A stretch of 64,000 nt of DNA, taken from NCBI GenBank assembly GCA_002256485.1, contig NNSG01000001.1, positions 1 to 64,000 on the forward strand, given 5' to 3'. Origin of the DNA: Fidelibacterota bacterium 408169 (GTDB lineage Bacteria; Fidelibacterota; Marinisomatia; Marinisomatales; TCS55). Position 1 is the stretch's first letter, and each line of letters opens with the position of its first letter. Below, in pieces: positions 27,701 through 37,000 of this stretch. Under the pieces are notes generated by a model. That model did not search any database and had not been told where the DNA came from. It was given only the letters and a program-made list of their open reading frames with translations. The position numbers were made by a program, and so were the translations under genes.

Positions 27701-28320
27701 GAAATTATCCCATTCCTGGAGCGGGGGGACCCTCACCGATGATTGCAGCATTTTGGGATGATATGACCACAACATCAAATGGCCGTGTATATAAATATCA
27801 TGATATGGATAATCATCAATTTATAATTGAATGGTCACGCATGAGAACATATGATAAAAATAGTCTGGAAACATTTCAGGTAATTTTGAAAGATCCGGCA
27901 TATTATTTTACTCCAACAGGCGATGGTGAAATCCTGATTCAATATCAAACGTTTAATAATACGTCTTCAGGTAATTATGGTTGGGGACAGGTACATGGGG
28001 CTTATTGTACAATTGGTATTGAAGATGCTACGGCAACCAAAGGTTTGGAATACACATTCAATAATCAATATCCGACGGCAGCAATGACATTGGATGATGA
28101 AACAGCTATTTTGATTACAACCCGAGGATCAGATATTCTCATGCGAGGTGATATAAATCAAGATGGTGAATTGGATGTAAGTGACGTATTAATATTAGTA
28201 GACTACATATTAGATCAAGGCACCTCAAATCTAAATCCCTACCTAGCTGATGTGAATCAAGATGAAATCATTAATATCTTGGATATGATTGGGATTGTGC
28301 AGATAATTATGGATTACTGA
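24712..28320 (+). CDS. C25 (gingipain-like) exoprotein with C-terminal dockerin
   Basis: This 1202-residue exported protein has a signal peptide (about 1-24), a pro-domain, and a C25-type caspase-like domain (about 230-590) with catalytic-type Cys466 in T-C-G-T-G. The usual Gly-His-Gly motif is replaced by R-G-Y-Y-G at 436-440, and the only nearby His is H448. Beta-sandwich domains follow. The last 59 residues are a type I dockerin-like pair of calcium-binding motifs (D-I-N-Q-D-G-E-L-D and D-V-N-Q-D-E-I-I-N). There is no type IX sorting domain, in contrast to the related protein at 39473. The gene lies 11 bases after pilD. Protease activity is uncertain. Confidence 0.85.
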   Translation: MKMKQSYTPLPLIITIGLLSVLNAAEENELIQSFELKSQVKGDHILQFNIPDYELEDVIINGQTFKRPTMDGAGQTSLEGQPELPVITTFYAVEPGKIYDAHVRIISSDEIENVDLLPLQTWENVNEGDIVSFKRNINIYSDETPFPEKLATVSESQTFRNLELVSVSFTPFQYEPLQKKLKVITSAEIELVETSTFTENSFRPLKRSRVFEKLYESVVVNYNRFISIEEYQKPSILYILPSNSSNIISTLNPLFEWRHKAGYVVNIVSTSTTGTSSTAIKNYIQNAYESWNDPPEYVALVGDASGTYSIPTYFDNWSSYNGEGDFPYSQLDGTDFFPEVLIGRLSFSSTTELATIVNKTIQYETNPYMGENWFTRACMVGDPSTSGISCIITKEVARYYLEELGGYNDVRTVYNSPFSSQMVNNLNDGLTFFNYRGYYGVSGFNSGHISGLSNGFKLSIATVITCGTGSFASGTSLSEAFIRAGTPSQPKGAVASIGTATLGTHTMFNNAVDMGFYYGVFSDGLETPSAALVRGTLHLYQTYPSNPNSFVSIFTHWNNLMGDPALRMWTAIPQTFILTYENSIDRGTNFIDIHVADSDGNDMQGAAVTILKGSDEVFESGYTDASGNVTLPINSFSAGNMYVTVTAKNYIPHQGTVNIIDAATNVNILAGQVIVDDDGNAPSNGNGDGIMNGSEIIELTIPIHNYGTSSVEELTGTLTAHSSNITVNVGTITYGNLDSNETLIPSDQFVIEINNSVIEGQVVELRLTLNDDSSNTWEGMLLYNTAGSFLDVVSVNVIGADDGVLDPGETAELQFTLFNSGSVNAMNVSADLNTNMSALEITDNNGIWGAILSGQMASSIDHFTVTADEGIIPGTIAHLFLTITGQDGFEIMRPFTLQIGTITVNDPLGPDEYGYYIYDSGDQIYSNAPFYNWIEIDDRFGGSGTHIPILDYGDNGDDSQLVTLPFQFKMYGQTYGEITVCSNGWIAMGHTNMQSFRNYPIPGAGGPSPMIAAFWDDMTTTSNGRVYKYHDMDNHQFIIEWSRMRTYDKNSLETFQVILKDPAYYFTPTGDGEILIQYQTFNNTSSGNYGWGQVHGAYCTIGIEDATATKGLEYTFNNQYPTAAMTLDDETAILITTRGSDILMRGDINQDGELDVSDVLILVDYILDQGTSNLNPYLADVNQDEIINILDMIGIVQIIMDY

Positions 28321-28339
28321 TTCTCCAGGAAGATGATTG

Positions 28340-29521
28340 ATGCTGCTAACACCTATCTATATATTGAGTGTGCTAACGCTCATTCTCCTTATAATTGGAG
28401 CGATTGAATTTTGGCAGCACCAGCATAGACTGGCGGAAATCCCACTCCGCATACACGTAAATGGTACCCGAGGAAAATCCAGCGTAACACGATTAATCGC
28501 AGCTGGACTTCGAGCTGGAGGAGTCCGGACATTTGCCAAAACAACCGGGACTGCACCTCGAGTTATTGATTCGGAAGGCAAAGATCGAATTATTCATCGC
28601 TTAAGATCAGCATCTATCGGTGAACAAGTAAGATTAATGCGATTTTTTGCTCAAGAAAAACCGGATGCTGTCGTCATGGAATGCATGGCAGTTCAGCCAC
28701 AGTATCAATGGATTTCCGAACAACAAATGGTGAAATCACATATTGGCGTCATTACCAATGCTCGCCCGGATCATTTGGAAGAAATGGGCCCAACGTTGGA
28801 TGACGTCCGCCTTTCTCTTTCAAATACTATTCCATTTAACGGTAAAATGATTATGGGTGAAAATGATATGTTTAAAGCTATTTCTCCCGTTGCACAATCT
28901 CGAAATACAGTTTTAACTGTAGCCGATGAATCAACTGTACTTGAAGATGATTTGAAAGATTTTACATACCTCGAACATCCTCAAAATGTTGCAGTAGCTT
29001 TGGAAGTCTGTGTTGAAGCAGGTGTTGATAAAAAGACTGCGTTGGATGGTATGAAAAAAGTTAAACCGGACTTGGGTGCATTGGTTGTCCATAAACTGGA
29101 ATTTGGAAATGGCCCAATTTTATTTGTGAATTCCATGGCTGCAAATGACCCTGTATCTACTCTTCAAATTTGGAATTTTGTAGAAAGGAGATATCCCGTA
29201 GAAGGAGAAACGTGTATATATTTGAATTCACGTGAGGATCGGAGGAGCCGAACCAGACAGCTGCTGCAATTGATCTACGAAGATATAAAACCGGATAGAA
29301 GTATTGTTCGGGGACAAAAAGTTGAATCCATGGTCAGGCATGTGGAATATCATTCTCCAAAAACGAGTTCAAAAGTAATTGAAGAAACAAAATCAATTAA
29401 TAAGACGATAATACAATTTGAATCCCTACCAAAAGATTCTCTTTTATTCGCCATGGGGAACCAAGTGGGCTTTGGACAGGAATTGGTAGACAAGCTGATG
29501 GAGTATCGGATCCATGATTGA
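28340..29521 (+). CDS. pgsB: Poly-gamma-glutamate synthase PgsB (CapB)
   Basis: This 393-residue Mur-ligase-like amide ligase polymerises glutamate through gamma linkages, using ATP. An N-terminal membrane helix (about 4-24) is followed by the P-loop N-G-T-R-G-K-S-S-V-T-R (about 41-51) and the conserved V-I-T-N-A-R-P-D-H-L-E-E-M-G region near residue 137. Length is typical of CapB/PgsB. I prefer ATG 28340, with AGGAA before it, over the TTG three bases upstream. The pgsC gene overlaps its end by 8 bases. Genes for PgsA/CapA or a PGA hydrolase (CapD) are not seen here. Confidence 0.93.
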   Translation: MLLTPIYILSVLTLILLIIGAIEFWQHQHRLAEIPLRIHVNGTRGKSSVTRLIAAGLRAGGVRTFAKTTGTAPRVIDSEGKDRIIHRLRSASIGEQVRLMRFFAQEKPDAVVMECMAVQPQYQWISEQQMVKSHIGVITNARPDHLEEMGPTLDDVRLSLSNTIPFNGKMIMGENDMFKAISPVAQSRNTVLTVADESTVLEDDLKDFTYLEHPQNVAVALEVCVEAGVDKKTALDGMKKVKPDLGALVVHKLEFGNGPILFVNSMAANDPVSTLQIWNFVERRYPVEGETCIYLNSREDRRSRTRQLLQLIYEDIKPDRSIVRGQKVESMVRHVEYHSPKTSSKVIEETKSINKTIIQFESLPKDSLLFAMGNQVGFGQELVDKLMEYRIHD

Positions 29522-29957
29522 GATTACTATAGGACTGGGAATTGCATTCAGCTTGATCTTATCAGAGACATTAGGCGTAACAGCCGGAGGTGTCATTGTG
29601 CCTGGTTATATTGCATTGTATTTGCATCAACCAGATCAAATTCTTATGACATTTTTAGCAGCAATTGTTGTCATCGGCATCGTGAAGTTTTTGAGCAATT
29701 ATATGTTTATCTACGGAAAACGCCGTTTAGTCCTGACCTTGCTGTTGGGATTTATAGCTGGTTATATATCGCGGAATCTGATATTTTCGCCGGTAGATAC
29801 ATTTTCCTATGCGGTGATTGGAAATATAATTCCAGGGCTCATTGCAAGTTGGATGGATAGACAAGGCGTTTCTCGAACAATATCTGTCATTTTAATTACA
29901 GCTGTATTAGTTAAACTATTGGTAATGCTGTTGTCGGGAGGGCAGTTGGATGTCTGA
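29514..29957 (+). CDS. pgsC: Poly-gamma-glutamate synthase membrane subunit PgsC (CapC)
   Basis: This 147-residue hydrophobic protein has about four to five membrane helices. The family start pattern S-E-T-L-G-V-T-A-G-G-V-I-V-P-G-Y-I-A-L (about 17-35) is typical of CapC/PgsC. It forms the membrane-bound synthase with PgsB. It is embedded between pgsB (8-base overlap) and pgsW (8-base overlap), so the three are translationally coupled. Confidence 0.92.
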   Translation: MIEITIGLGIAFSLILSETLGVTAGGVIVPGYIALYLHQPDQILMTFLAAIVVIGIVKFLSNYMFIYGKRRLVLTLLLGFIAGYISRNLIFSPVDTFSYAVIGNIIPGLIASWMDRQGVSRTISVILITAVLVKLLVMLLSGGQLDV

Positions 29958-31092
29958 TCAACAGCATTCTAAACCATTTATTCCTGTTATACAAAAAACG
30001 TCGTCATTAGTTATGATGGCAGCGGTGGCTGTTGTTATGTTTGCAATAGCGTTCTTTTCTCGTGTAGAAATCATTTCTGAAACGTACGAAACAAAAGTAC
30101 AAGCGGCTGAACGCATGGAAAAAGCCATGGAAATGCTGAAAGATGTCCGTTTGGAAAAAGGTGTATTTGTGGATGTAGAAAACGATCCAAACGAAACGGG
30201 GTTGGTTGGTTCACAATTCAGTTTGACGACAACAGATGAAGGTGATTTAGATGCCAAATTGACAACATTAGATCCCAATTTTGCTGCTGCCATGGTGGAA
30301 TTGCTCCATCAGGCAAATGTGTCTGGTAGGGACACCATCGCTGTTATGCTTACCGGTTCCATGCCCGGAGCCAATATGGCCATATTTATTGCCTCTAAGA
30401 CCATGAATATTCATCCGGTGGTCATTACATCTATCGGTGCATCCCAATGGGGAGCCAATGATCCGGACATGACCTGGCTGGATATGGAAAAATTATTATT
30501 TGAAAATGGATTTATCCCCACAAGGTCCATTGCAGCATCCATTGGGGGAAGAAATGACCAGGGGCGTTTATTGAGCCCAAAGGGAAGAGAGTTGATCCGT
30601 AAAAATATTGCAAAACATGATATTCCCATTATTACAGGAAAAAGTTTAAAAGAAAATATTCAACAGCGGTTGGATCATTTTGGTAATACACAGTACAAAG
30701 CAGTAGTAAATGTGGGTGGTGGTGTGGCCAGTTTGGGGACTAGTTTTAATTTGCGGCTTCTTCCTCCCGGCGTGGTACATCGGAATGATATTGAATCCAT
30801 TTCACGAAAAGGTGGAATCGAAGGAACGGTGGTCAAATTTGTAGAACAAAACATACCTCTGATCCATGTATTGAATATTCAAAATTTGACCGAATCTCTG
30901 GGCATACCTTTTGCGCCAATTCCAATACCGGACATTGGACAAGGCTCTTTATACGCCATTCATAAATACAATTTGAACATCACATTTATTTGTTTGTTGA
31001 TTGTGGCTGGAATGGTGTTTGGAGTGGGATGGAAAAGTCACCAACAAATAAAACAACGTATGATGGAGCATGAGCCGGATAGTGTTTTATAG
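29950..31092 (+). CDS. pgsW: Poly-gamma-glutamate system protein PgsW
   Basis: This 380-residue protein has an N-terminal membrane helix (about 16-36), a large extracytoplasmic domain and a C-terminal membrane helix (about 340-362). Its place directly after pgsBC and its general layout match the family known as poly-gamma-glutamate system protein (PgsW), found in PGA loci without a classical PgsA. The domain has conserved Gly-rich stretches (L-T-G-S-M-P-G-A-N near 116 and V-V-N-V-G-G-G-V-A-S-L-G near 249). Biochemical function is not established to my knowledge. Confidence 0.82.
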   Translation: MSDQQHSKPFIPVIQKTSSLVMMAAVAVVMFAIAFFSRVEIISETYETKVQAAERMEKAMEMLKDVRLEKGVFVDVENDPNETGLVGSQFSLTTTDEGDLDAKLTTLDPNFAAAMVELLHQANVSGRDTIAVMLTGSMPGANMAIFIASKTMNIHPVVITSIGASQWGANDPDMTWLDMEKLLFENGFIPTRSIAASIGGRNDQGRLLSPKGRELIRKNIAKHDIPIITGKSLKENIQQRLDHFGNTQYKAVVNVGGGVASLGTSFNLRLLPPGVVHRNDIESISRKGGIEGTVVKFVEQNIPLIHVLNIQNLTESLGIPFAPIPIPDIGQGSLYAIHKYNLNITFICLLIVAGMVFGVGWKSHQQIKQRMMEHEPDSVL

Positions 31093-31945
31093 AATTACAA
31101 CAATCACACTAATATTCACTTCTTTTCTTTCCGCAGAACTTTTAAAACCCACAGCCGGTGGCGACGAAAAGGAAATATTAAAAATTGCCGGAAAACGACG
31201 ATTATATACAGTTGTGAAAGAAGATGCGGTTGTTTACCAGGTTCTTGGCCCGGCGCGGATCGAACTCATCGCCCGATATCCATCACCAAAAAAATCAAGG
31301 GTGAGCCAGGCATTTTCTTATCAAATTACCGTGGATGATGAAGATCCAATAAATATTCATCATAAGTATAGAATTCAAAAAAGCATTCGATCCGTTCAGC
31401 ATCCAAGTCATTATTATACTTTTTCAGGGAATTATTTCATCAACTTAGATGCTGGCGACCATACTCTCACTTTTACTGCTGATGAAACGCAAAAATATCC
31501 TGTTCTATTGCGGGTGATTAAAAAAGATTTTGAAACGTCCATTCTTGGAAAACGGGAACTCCAGCCAATGGTATTTCAGTCGAATTGGAAAGTGATCGTT
31601 GAAGGGAAAGAGGTTTCTTATTATGAATTAACCAATGGTCGACCATTGCAAGTGGAAATGAATGGGTCCAAAAGGCTTCGAATCCTTTCACGTTTGGTAT
31701 TTGATCCTCAAATGGGTGAAGAAGAAACATACCGTTTGCGTGTGAAAAGTGGAAGCAAAGTATTGGGGACGTATTTTATGTCCACCGAACAATCGTCTGC
31801 TGCCACCATTCAAGAATTAACAGATAAAGTTCCTGGTAAATGGCGCACATGTGAGATTGAGGTTCCAAAAGGTAAGCAGGTTATTTCCATAGAATTGGTA
31901 GAAAAAGATAGAACTGTTCTGACCCGTTTTCAGGAATATAAATGA
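31070..31945 (+). CDS. Exported protein of unknown function in the pgs locus
   Basis: This 291-residue protein has an N-terminal signal sequence (about 1-22, ending S-A-E) and a beta-rich mature part without membrane segments. It overlaps pgsW by 23 bases, so it is almost certainly made with the PGA synthase. I do not recognise a family. The repeated strand pattern and conserved aromatic and charged residues suggest a periplasmic carbohydrate- or polymer-binding fold. A role in moving or anchoring the polymer across the diderm envelope is inference from linkage only. Confidence 0.6.
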   Translation: MSRIVFYRITTITLIFTSFLSAELLKPTAGGDEKEILKIAGKRRLYTVVKEDAVVYQVLGPARIELIARYPSPKKSRVSQAFSYQITVDDEDPINIHHKYRIQKSIRSVQHPSHYYTFSGNYFINLDAGDHTLTFTADETQKYPVLLRVIKKDFETSILGKRELQPMVFQSNWKVIVEGKEVSYYELTNGRPLQVEMNGSKRLRILSRLVFDPQMGEEETYRLRVKSGSKVLGTYFMSTEQSSAATIQELTDKVPGKWRTCEIEVPKGKQVISIELVEKDRTVLTRFQEYK

Positions 31946-31976
31946 ATAATTATTCAAATGGATCTTTTACACCTGT

Positions 31977-31999
31977 TTCCCCTCCTTACAGTAAGGAGT
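31977..31999. repeat. Short palindrome between the pgs genes and the barrel gene
   Basis: CTCCTTA-CAG-TAAGGAG forms a 7-base perfect stem in the 89-base gap before the next gene. It lacks a downstream T-tract, so an intrinsic terminator is unlikely. It resembles the small palindrome at 37184-37203 in size and composition and may belong to a dispersed element. Confidence 0.45.
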
Positions 32000-32034
32000 T
32001 GACTATGGGGTGGTTGAGAATAATAGTTTACTAA

Positions 32035-33078
32035 ATGATGAAATTATTACCCTTATTACTAACATCATTTCTGTTGGGACAGTCATGGTCGAATTATTTG
32101 AATTCTCCCATCAAATGGACAATTGGGTTGACCAACGGCTATGATAATAATGTATTACGCTTGAGTGAAATAGAGCAAAAAGATGCTGCTTTAGATGAAT
32201 CCATTTTAGGCGGTGCTGAAACATTCGATTCCCATTATGCAAGGTTCTCATTGAGCGGACTGAAAAATGTTCAACTTTCGGACAGAAAAAAACAGATCCA
32301 ATTTTATGGAAAAGTGAATATTTCCAATTATTCACAAAATAAGAACCGCCGCCATTGGAGTGGGAATTTAAAGGCGACCTATCGTTGGGGTTCCTATCGA
32401 AAACTGGAATATTCCCTTCGTCATCTTGACAGCTATTATATTCGACATTACGTGGATCGTGATATTTCAACAGATGAATTGGCTTCCTGTAATTTTACGG
32501 ATCGGGAACAACGAATCCTTGCTTCGTATCCACTGCAAAGACGTTTGTGGGCCACAGGATTTGTAAGTTATACACAGCGCTATTTTGATAAACCATTTAC
32601 TGAATTTGATCTGGATATCGTTTCTACCACAATAAGAATAAGCAAGAAATTCCGTGGTTTTGGAACCATATCTCTTGAGGGGACGTATGGTGTGGCTGAA
32701 AATATCACCTTTGGAAAAACAGCCAACGCCAGTGATTTGGACCGTTCATATAAACATGCTGAATGGTATATACCCATCAGTTACAATCAAGGTTTTTTTG
32801 GACTGGATGACATTGGACTTTCCTTGCGCAGAGATGTTCGACTTTATAAAGCTGAAAGCATGGGAGATCCTCTCCACAGCGGCCGGAGTCATACGGAAGT
32901 AAAAGTTGATGTTTGGGGTGAAAAAGATTTGCGTAAGCATTTTACCATTAAAGGCAAAATACGTTATAGGAAAAGAACAACCGATTCCAGGTTTGATTGG
33001 GTATCAAATCTGAAAACATTTGACCAGGTCCAAGCCTGGGTCACTCTTGAGTGGGATATGATCTATGACCGTTATTAA
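32035..33078 (+). CDS. Predicted outer-membrane beta-barrel protein, pgs-linked
   Basis: This 347-residue protein has a signal peptide (about 1-16, ending L-G-Q). The rest alternates polar and aromatic/hydrophobic residues in many short strands, as in outer-membrane barrels, and ends with a Tyr-rich strand (W-D-M-I-Y-D-R-Y). No family is recognised. It follows the exported pgs-linked protein after 89 bases and overlaps the next lipoprotein gene. As an outer-membrane component it is a candidate exit channel or anchor for a polymer made by PgsBC, but this is inferred from position. Confidence 0.6.
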   Translation: MMKLLPLLLTSFLLGQSWSNYLNSPIKWTIGLTNGYDNNVLRLSEIEQKDAALDESILGGAETFDSHYARFSLSGLKNVQLSDRKKQIQFYGKVNISNYSQNKNRRHWSGNLKATYRWGSYRKLEYSLRHLDSYYIRHYVDRDISTDELASCNFTDREQRILASYPLQRRLWATGFVSYTQRYFDKPFTEFDLDIVSTTIRISKKFRGFGTISLEGTYGVAENITFGKTANASDLDRSYKHAEWYIPISYNQGFFGLDDIGLSLRRDVRLYKAESMGDPLHSGRSHTEVKVDVWGEKDLRKHFTIKGKIRYRKRTTDSRFDWVSNLKTFDQVQAWVTLEWDMIYDRY

Positions 33079-33085
33079 TAATAGT

Positions 33086-34081
33086 ATGAAAAACCTGATT
33101 TTACTCTCAATAATTGTATCCTTCTTTGGGTGCATGGAACCCAATTCAGAAGACATTTGGACGCTGAACAAGATCGCCCAAGTGGATACGGAAGGCTACT
33201 GCAGGGATGTGTACATTTCCGGTGATTCCGTCTTTGTGGCTGCAGGACAGGCTGGGGTCCAATTATACGATATTTCTATCATCACATCGCCAATGCTTGT
33301 GTGGTCCATGTCGCTGTCTGACCTGGGTGTGAATAAAGAAATATCACAAGTAGAATATGAACCATCAATCAAGCAGCTTTTTGCACTGGAAAGCAATGAA
33401 CGTCCTATTCATTTGGATTTATCCAAAGGAGACACTGTTTCTGTCCTAGGTCAATTTTCCAGCGAAAAAACAAAGGAATTTCGTGTAGTGACAAACAACG
33501 CAAATTCATTTACAGTTTATGCTGCTGACAATGATGATGGCTTGAAAACGAGCATGTTTGAATTTGATGCTAGTTTTGGACTGTGGTTCAATACTTTTGG
33601 TGAGGAGATTGCCAGTGTGGGCAATCCCAATGGAATAGATATTTATGAAAATGAAATTGTTTTGACACTAGATCAGCTTGGAGTTGAAGCTTTTCATAAT
33701 GAAGATGGACTAATTACCAGTGCATATCACATTGACTTGGACGGTAATTCTCGTGCAGTCACCATGCTCAATGGTGGGGAATTTTTTGTAGCCAGCGAAG
33801 ATGCCGGCGCATTCAGGTTAGCAACAGGTTTATCATCTCAATGGGAATACAAGGTACAATTTGCCAAAGATCTATTTGTGACACATGTTACGTCATATAA
33901 TAATCAAATAGCAGTGTCTTGTGCAAGTAATGGACTTGCCCTCTATGAATCGAATCAGCCCAGTGCTGTAGAAGAAAGAGGAATCCATGATATTGGCTAT
34001 GTATACCACAGTGAATTTGCCAATGGTTATCTTTTTGCTGCCTCTCGTGAAGGTTTACAGATTTTAGAAATTGAAGAATAA
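33086..34081 (+). CDS. Beta-propeller lipoprotein (LVIVD-like)
   Basis: This lipoprotein of about 331 residues has lipobox F-F-G-C (Cys near residue 15 from the chosen ATG). The mature part has repeated blade-like units with V-Y-I-S-G-D-x-V-F-V-A-A-G-x-x-G-V-Q-L-Y-D-I style sequence, typical of LVIVD/beta-propeller surface proteins of this phylum. I chose ATG 33086, because the upstream in-frame ATG at 33065 lies inside the barrel gene and adds residues before the signal. It ends the pgs-linked run. Confidence 0.7.
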   Translation: MKNLILLSIIVSFFGCMEPNSEDIWTLNKIAQVDTEGYCRDVYISGDSVFVAAGQAGVQLYDISIITSPMLVWSMSLSDLGVNKEISQVEYEPSIKQLFALESNERPIHLDLSKGDTVSVLGQFSSEKTKEFRVVTNNANSFTVYAADNDDGLKTSMFEFDASFGLWFNTFGEEIASVGNPNGIDIYENEIVLTLDQLGVEAFHNEDGLITSAYHIDLDGNSRAVTMLNGGEFFVASEDAGAFRLATGLSSQWEYKVQFAKDLFVTHVTSYNNQIAVSCASNGLALYESNQPSAVEERGIHDIGYVYHSEFANGYLFAASREGLQILEIEE

Positions 34082-34087
34082 AGGAAA

Positions 34088-37000
34088 ATGATGAAAAGAT
34101 ATTTATTTATTATTGCAGCATTTTCGCTGTCTTTTGCCCAGGAAACACTTTGGGAAGCCAACGGCATTCCTATTCGCCAAGGAGTTCATATCGAATGGCA
34201 AAGAACTGTGTGTCCCGGAGATAATGGGTCTGCCATATTTGTCTGGTCAGATACCAGAAATGGGTCTCGAAATGTTTTTGCCCAAAAAGTGAATGCAAGC
34301 GGAAATTTTCTGTGGGGTGAAAATGGCGCCGCCGTTACTAACCTTCCCGGGCGACAGGAAGATCCTGTTGCTATTGCTGATGGCAACGGCGGAGCTTTTA
34401 TTGCGTGGGCTGATTATCGTTTTGACGATGAAAGCGATATATTTATTCAACATATTGACGGTAATGGAAACCAACTTATGAATTCTGACGGCATTCCATT
34501 GGCTCAAGTGAATGGGCGTCAATTAACCATCAACATGTGTACGGACAGCTCCGGCGGTGTATTTGTTACATGGCAGGATAAACGTAATCTGTTGGATGAT
34601 GATATTTATGGAACCCACGTTTCTGCAAGTCATAACATTGTTGCTCCTGGAACTGGAGTGTCTATTATTGAAATGAACGGAAACCAAGGTGCCAAAAGTC
34701 TTGAATATGCCGGAAGCGGTCAGGCTACATTGCTCTGGACAGATACTCGAAGCGGTGCCGGGAATGATATTTATGGCCAAAAGATCAATATGGATATGAC
34801 GAAAGTATTTGCTGATGAAGGATTACCCATTGCCGTGACGGATGAATTAGAGACAAAACCGCGAACAACATATATGAGCAATGATACATCCTTTGTGGTG
34901 TGGCAATCCGGAACAGAATCTTCAAATATTTATTTCAATTTTCTTACCAGTAATGGGCTGGTTTTTTCAGACCCAATTGTTATTTCTACTTTCAGTTCCA
35001 ACAAAAAAGGTCCTCGAGTGAAACGGAACGGTGTGGGAGATGTATTTGTCCAATGGACCGATTACAGGGCAGATACCACCAATGGAAATCATTATTACCA
35101 AAAGATCACCAATGGAGGTGCGCGAGCTTGGGATGACGGTGGAGTCCAATTGGACAATGATGGAGATGATCACAATGCTCGATTTGTTGGTGAAGCAAAT
35201 GGTGGTTTACATATTTATTGGGAAAATGGCACTTATCCCGATGTAGATATTTATTATACACTTATTCCTCCTAATGGTCAAGTTTCTTATCCTCCAGATA
35301 TCATAGAAGTTTCTCTTTCTAATGGTTATCAATCTATGCCTATTGCTGTTTCTGACGGCGCTTATGGATCGTATGTGATCTTTGCTGACCAAGAGAATGG
35401 CAGTATTGATCTTCGCACTCAATTTATCGATGGTTTTGTAGAACAGTTTGAAGAAAATGGTTCTTTAGCCATGCAGGGCTTGGATGGGGATGTGAATTTC
35501 GTATCTTCAATTTATAATTCGAATTTATTAACCGGTAATATCCTTACCTGGATTGATACAAGATCAAGAAATAAACTATATGGAAATATTGTTAATATAA
35601 ATGAACCCCACTTTAATTTTGTAAATGGGGAGCAATTAACAGATTATGAAGCATATATCTGGCCTATATTTCAAGAACCCGTGAGTTTGTTTCACAGTAG
35701 TGGTAAGGTATTTTCAGTAGTTTTTGACGTTTCTAGTGGTGAAAAATTAATAAGGTTCAGTGGGTTTGATGAAAATTTAACTCCACTTTGGGGGGATTCT
35801 GGAATCGTTGTTTATGATTTTCTTGCTGAACAAAATAGCCCCTATTTAATAGAATTGTCTGAAAGTATTGGAATTATGTGGTCTGATTTTAGAGAAGGAG
35901 ATGGTTTTGATATTTTCTTTCAAAAATATGATTTTAATGGAAATAATTTATTACAGGAAGGTGGTGTTAAAATAGTAGATGGTTCTTGGCTAGATAATTA
36001 TTTAGAATCAGCTTTTGTAACAGCAGATGGGGAAATTCTATTTATTTGGGTTGAAGATGTGTGGGGATCAGGATCTTTAAAATATAATATAATAAATGAA
36101 GATGGTTCTTTGGCAACAAATGGCATACCAGGGGGTTATGTTTTGGATAATTCGGGTGATCCTGAAAATTCAAGATCAGAAATTCTACCTTCAAATACTG
36201 GAATAATAACTGCCTGGGAAGAAATTCACAATTTTTCAAAAGATATTTATGGCAATATAATCAATTGGGATGGATCGCTAATGCATTCGTCCAATGTGGC
36301 AATTACCTCATTGCCAAATGATCAATCCAAAATTACATTAACTGTTGGAGAAGAGAGCGCATGTGTAGTTTGGGAAGATTTTGAAAATGGAGTTGAACCT
36401 GATATAAGTGGCAGATTTGTTGCTCTTGACAATTTTGATTTAATAACAGATAATATTGCAATTTGTCAAGCAGATTCGTTTCAAGGGAATCCCAAATTAA
36501 AGTATAATGAAAATGGCAAATATATTGTTGTTTGGGAAGACGGAAGAGGCTCTGCTGTAGATGATCCGACATTAACTGGAGGATTAGATATTTATCTACA
36601 AATACTTTCAGAAAATGGAATAGTACTACAAGAGAATGGTGTTGCTGTTGCCAGTGAATATCACAATCAATCATTACCGCAATTAGAGATGTTATCCATA
36701 ACAGAAGGGACGGTCAATGATAAAATCTGGTTGTTAAGTTGGGTAGATATGCGTAGTTCCGGAAAAGCTGACTTGAAAAATCTCTATGCACAAGGAATTC
36801 AAGTGATTACTGCAGGAGTTGATGATGAAGTTATCCCAAGGGAATTTTCTGTTTCATCAGCATATCCAAATCCATTCAACGGCAGGGTAGCACTCGATAT
36901 TGCTATTTCACAAGTGGAACCGGTTGTGTTTACAATTCATAACGTATTAGGTCAAGCAGTATACCAGCAAACATTCCTGCCGACACGAGCTGGAAAATTC

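Noticed and set aside
24712-28320. C25-like gene considered truncated because it lacks a type IX sorting domain
   Set aside because: It ends with a complete dockerin-like pair directly before the stop codon, so the C terminus looks natural.
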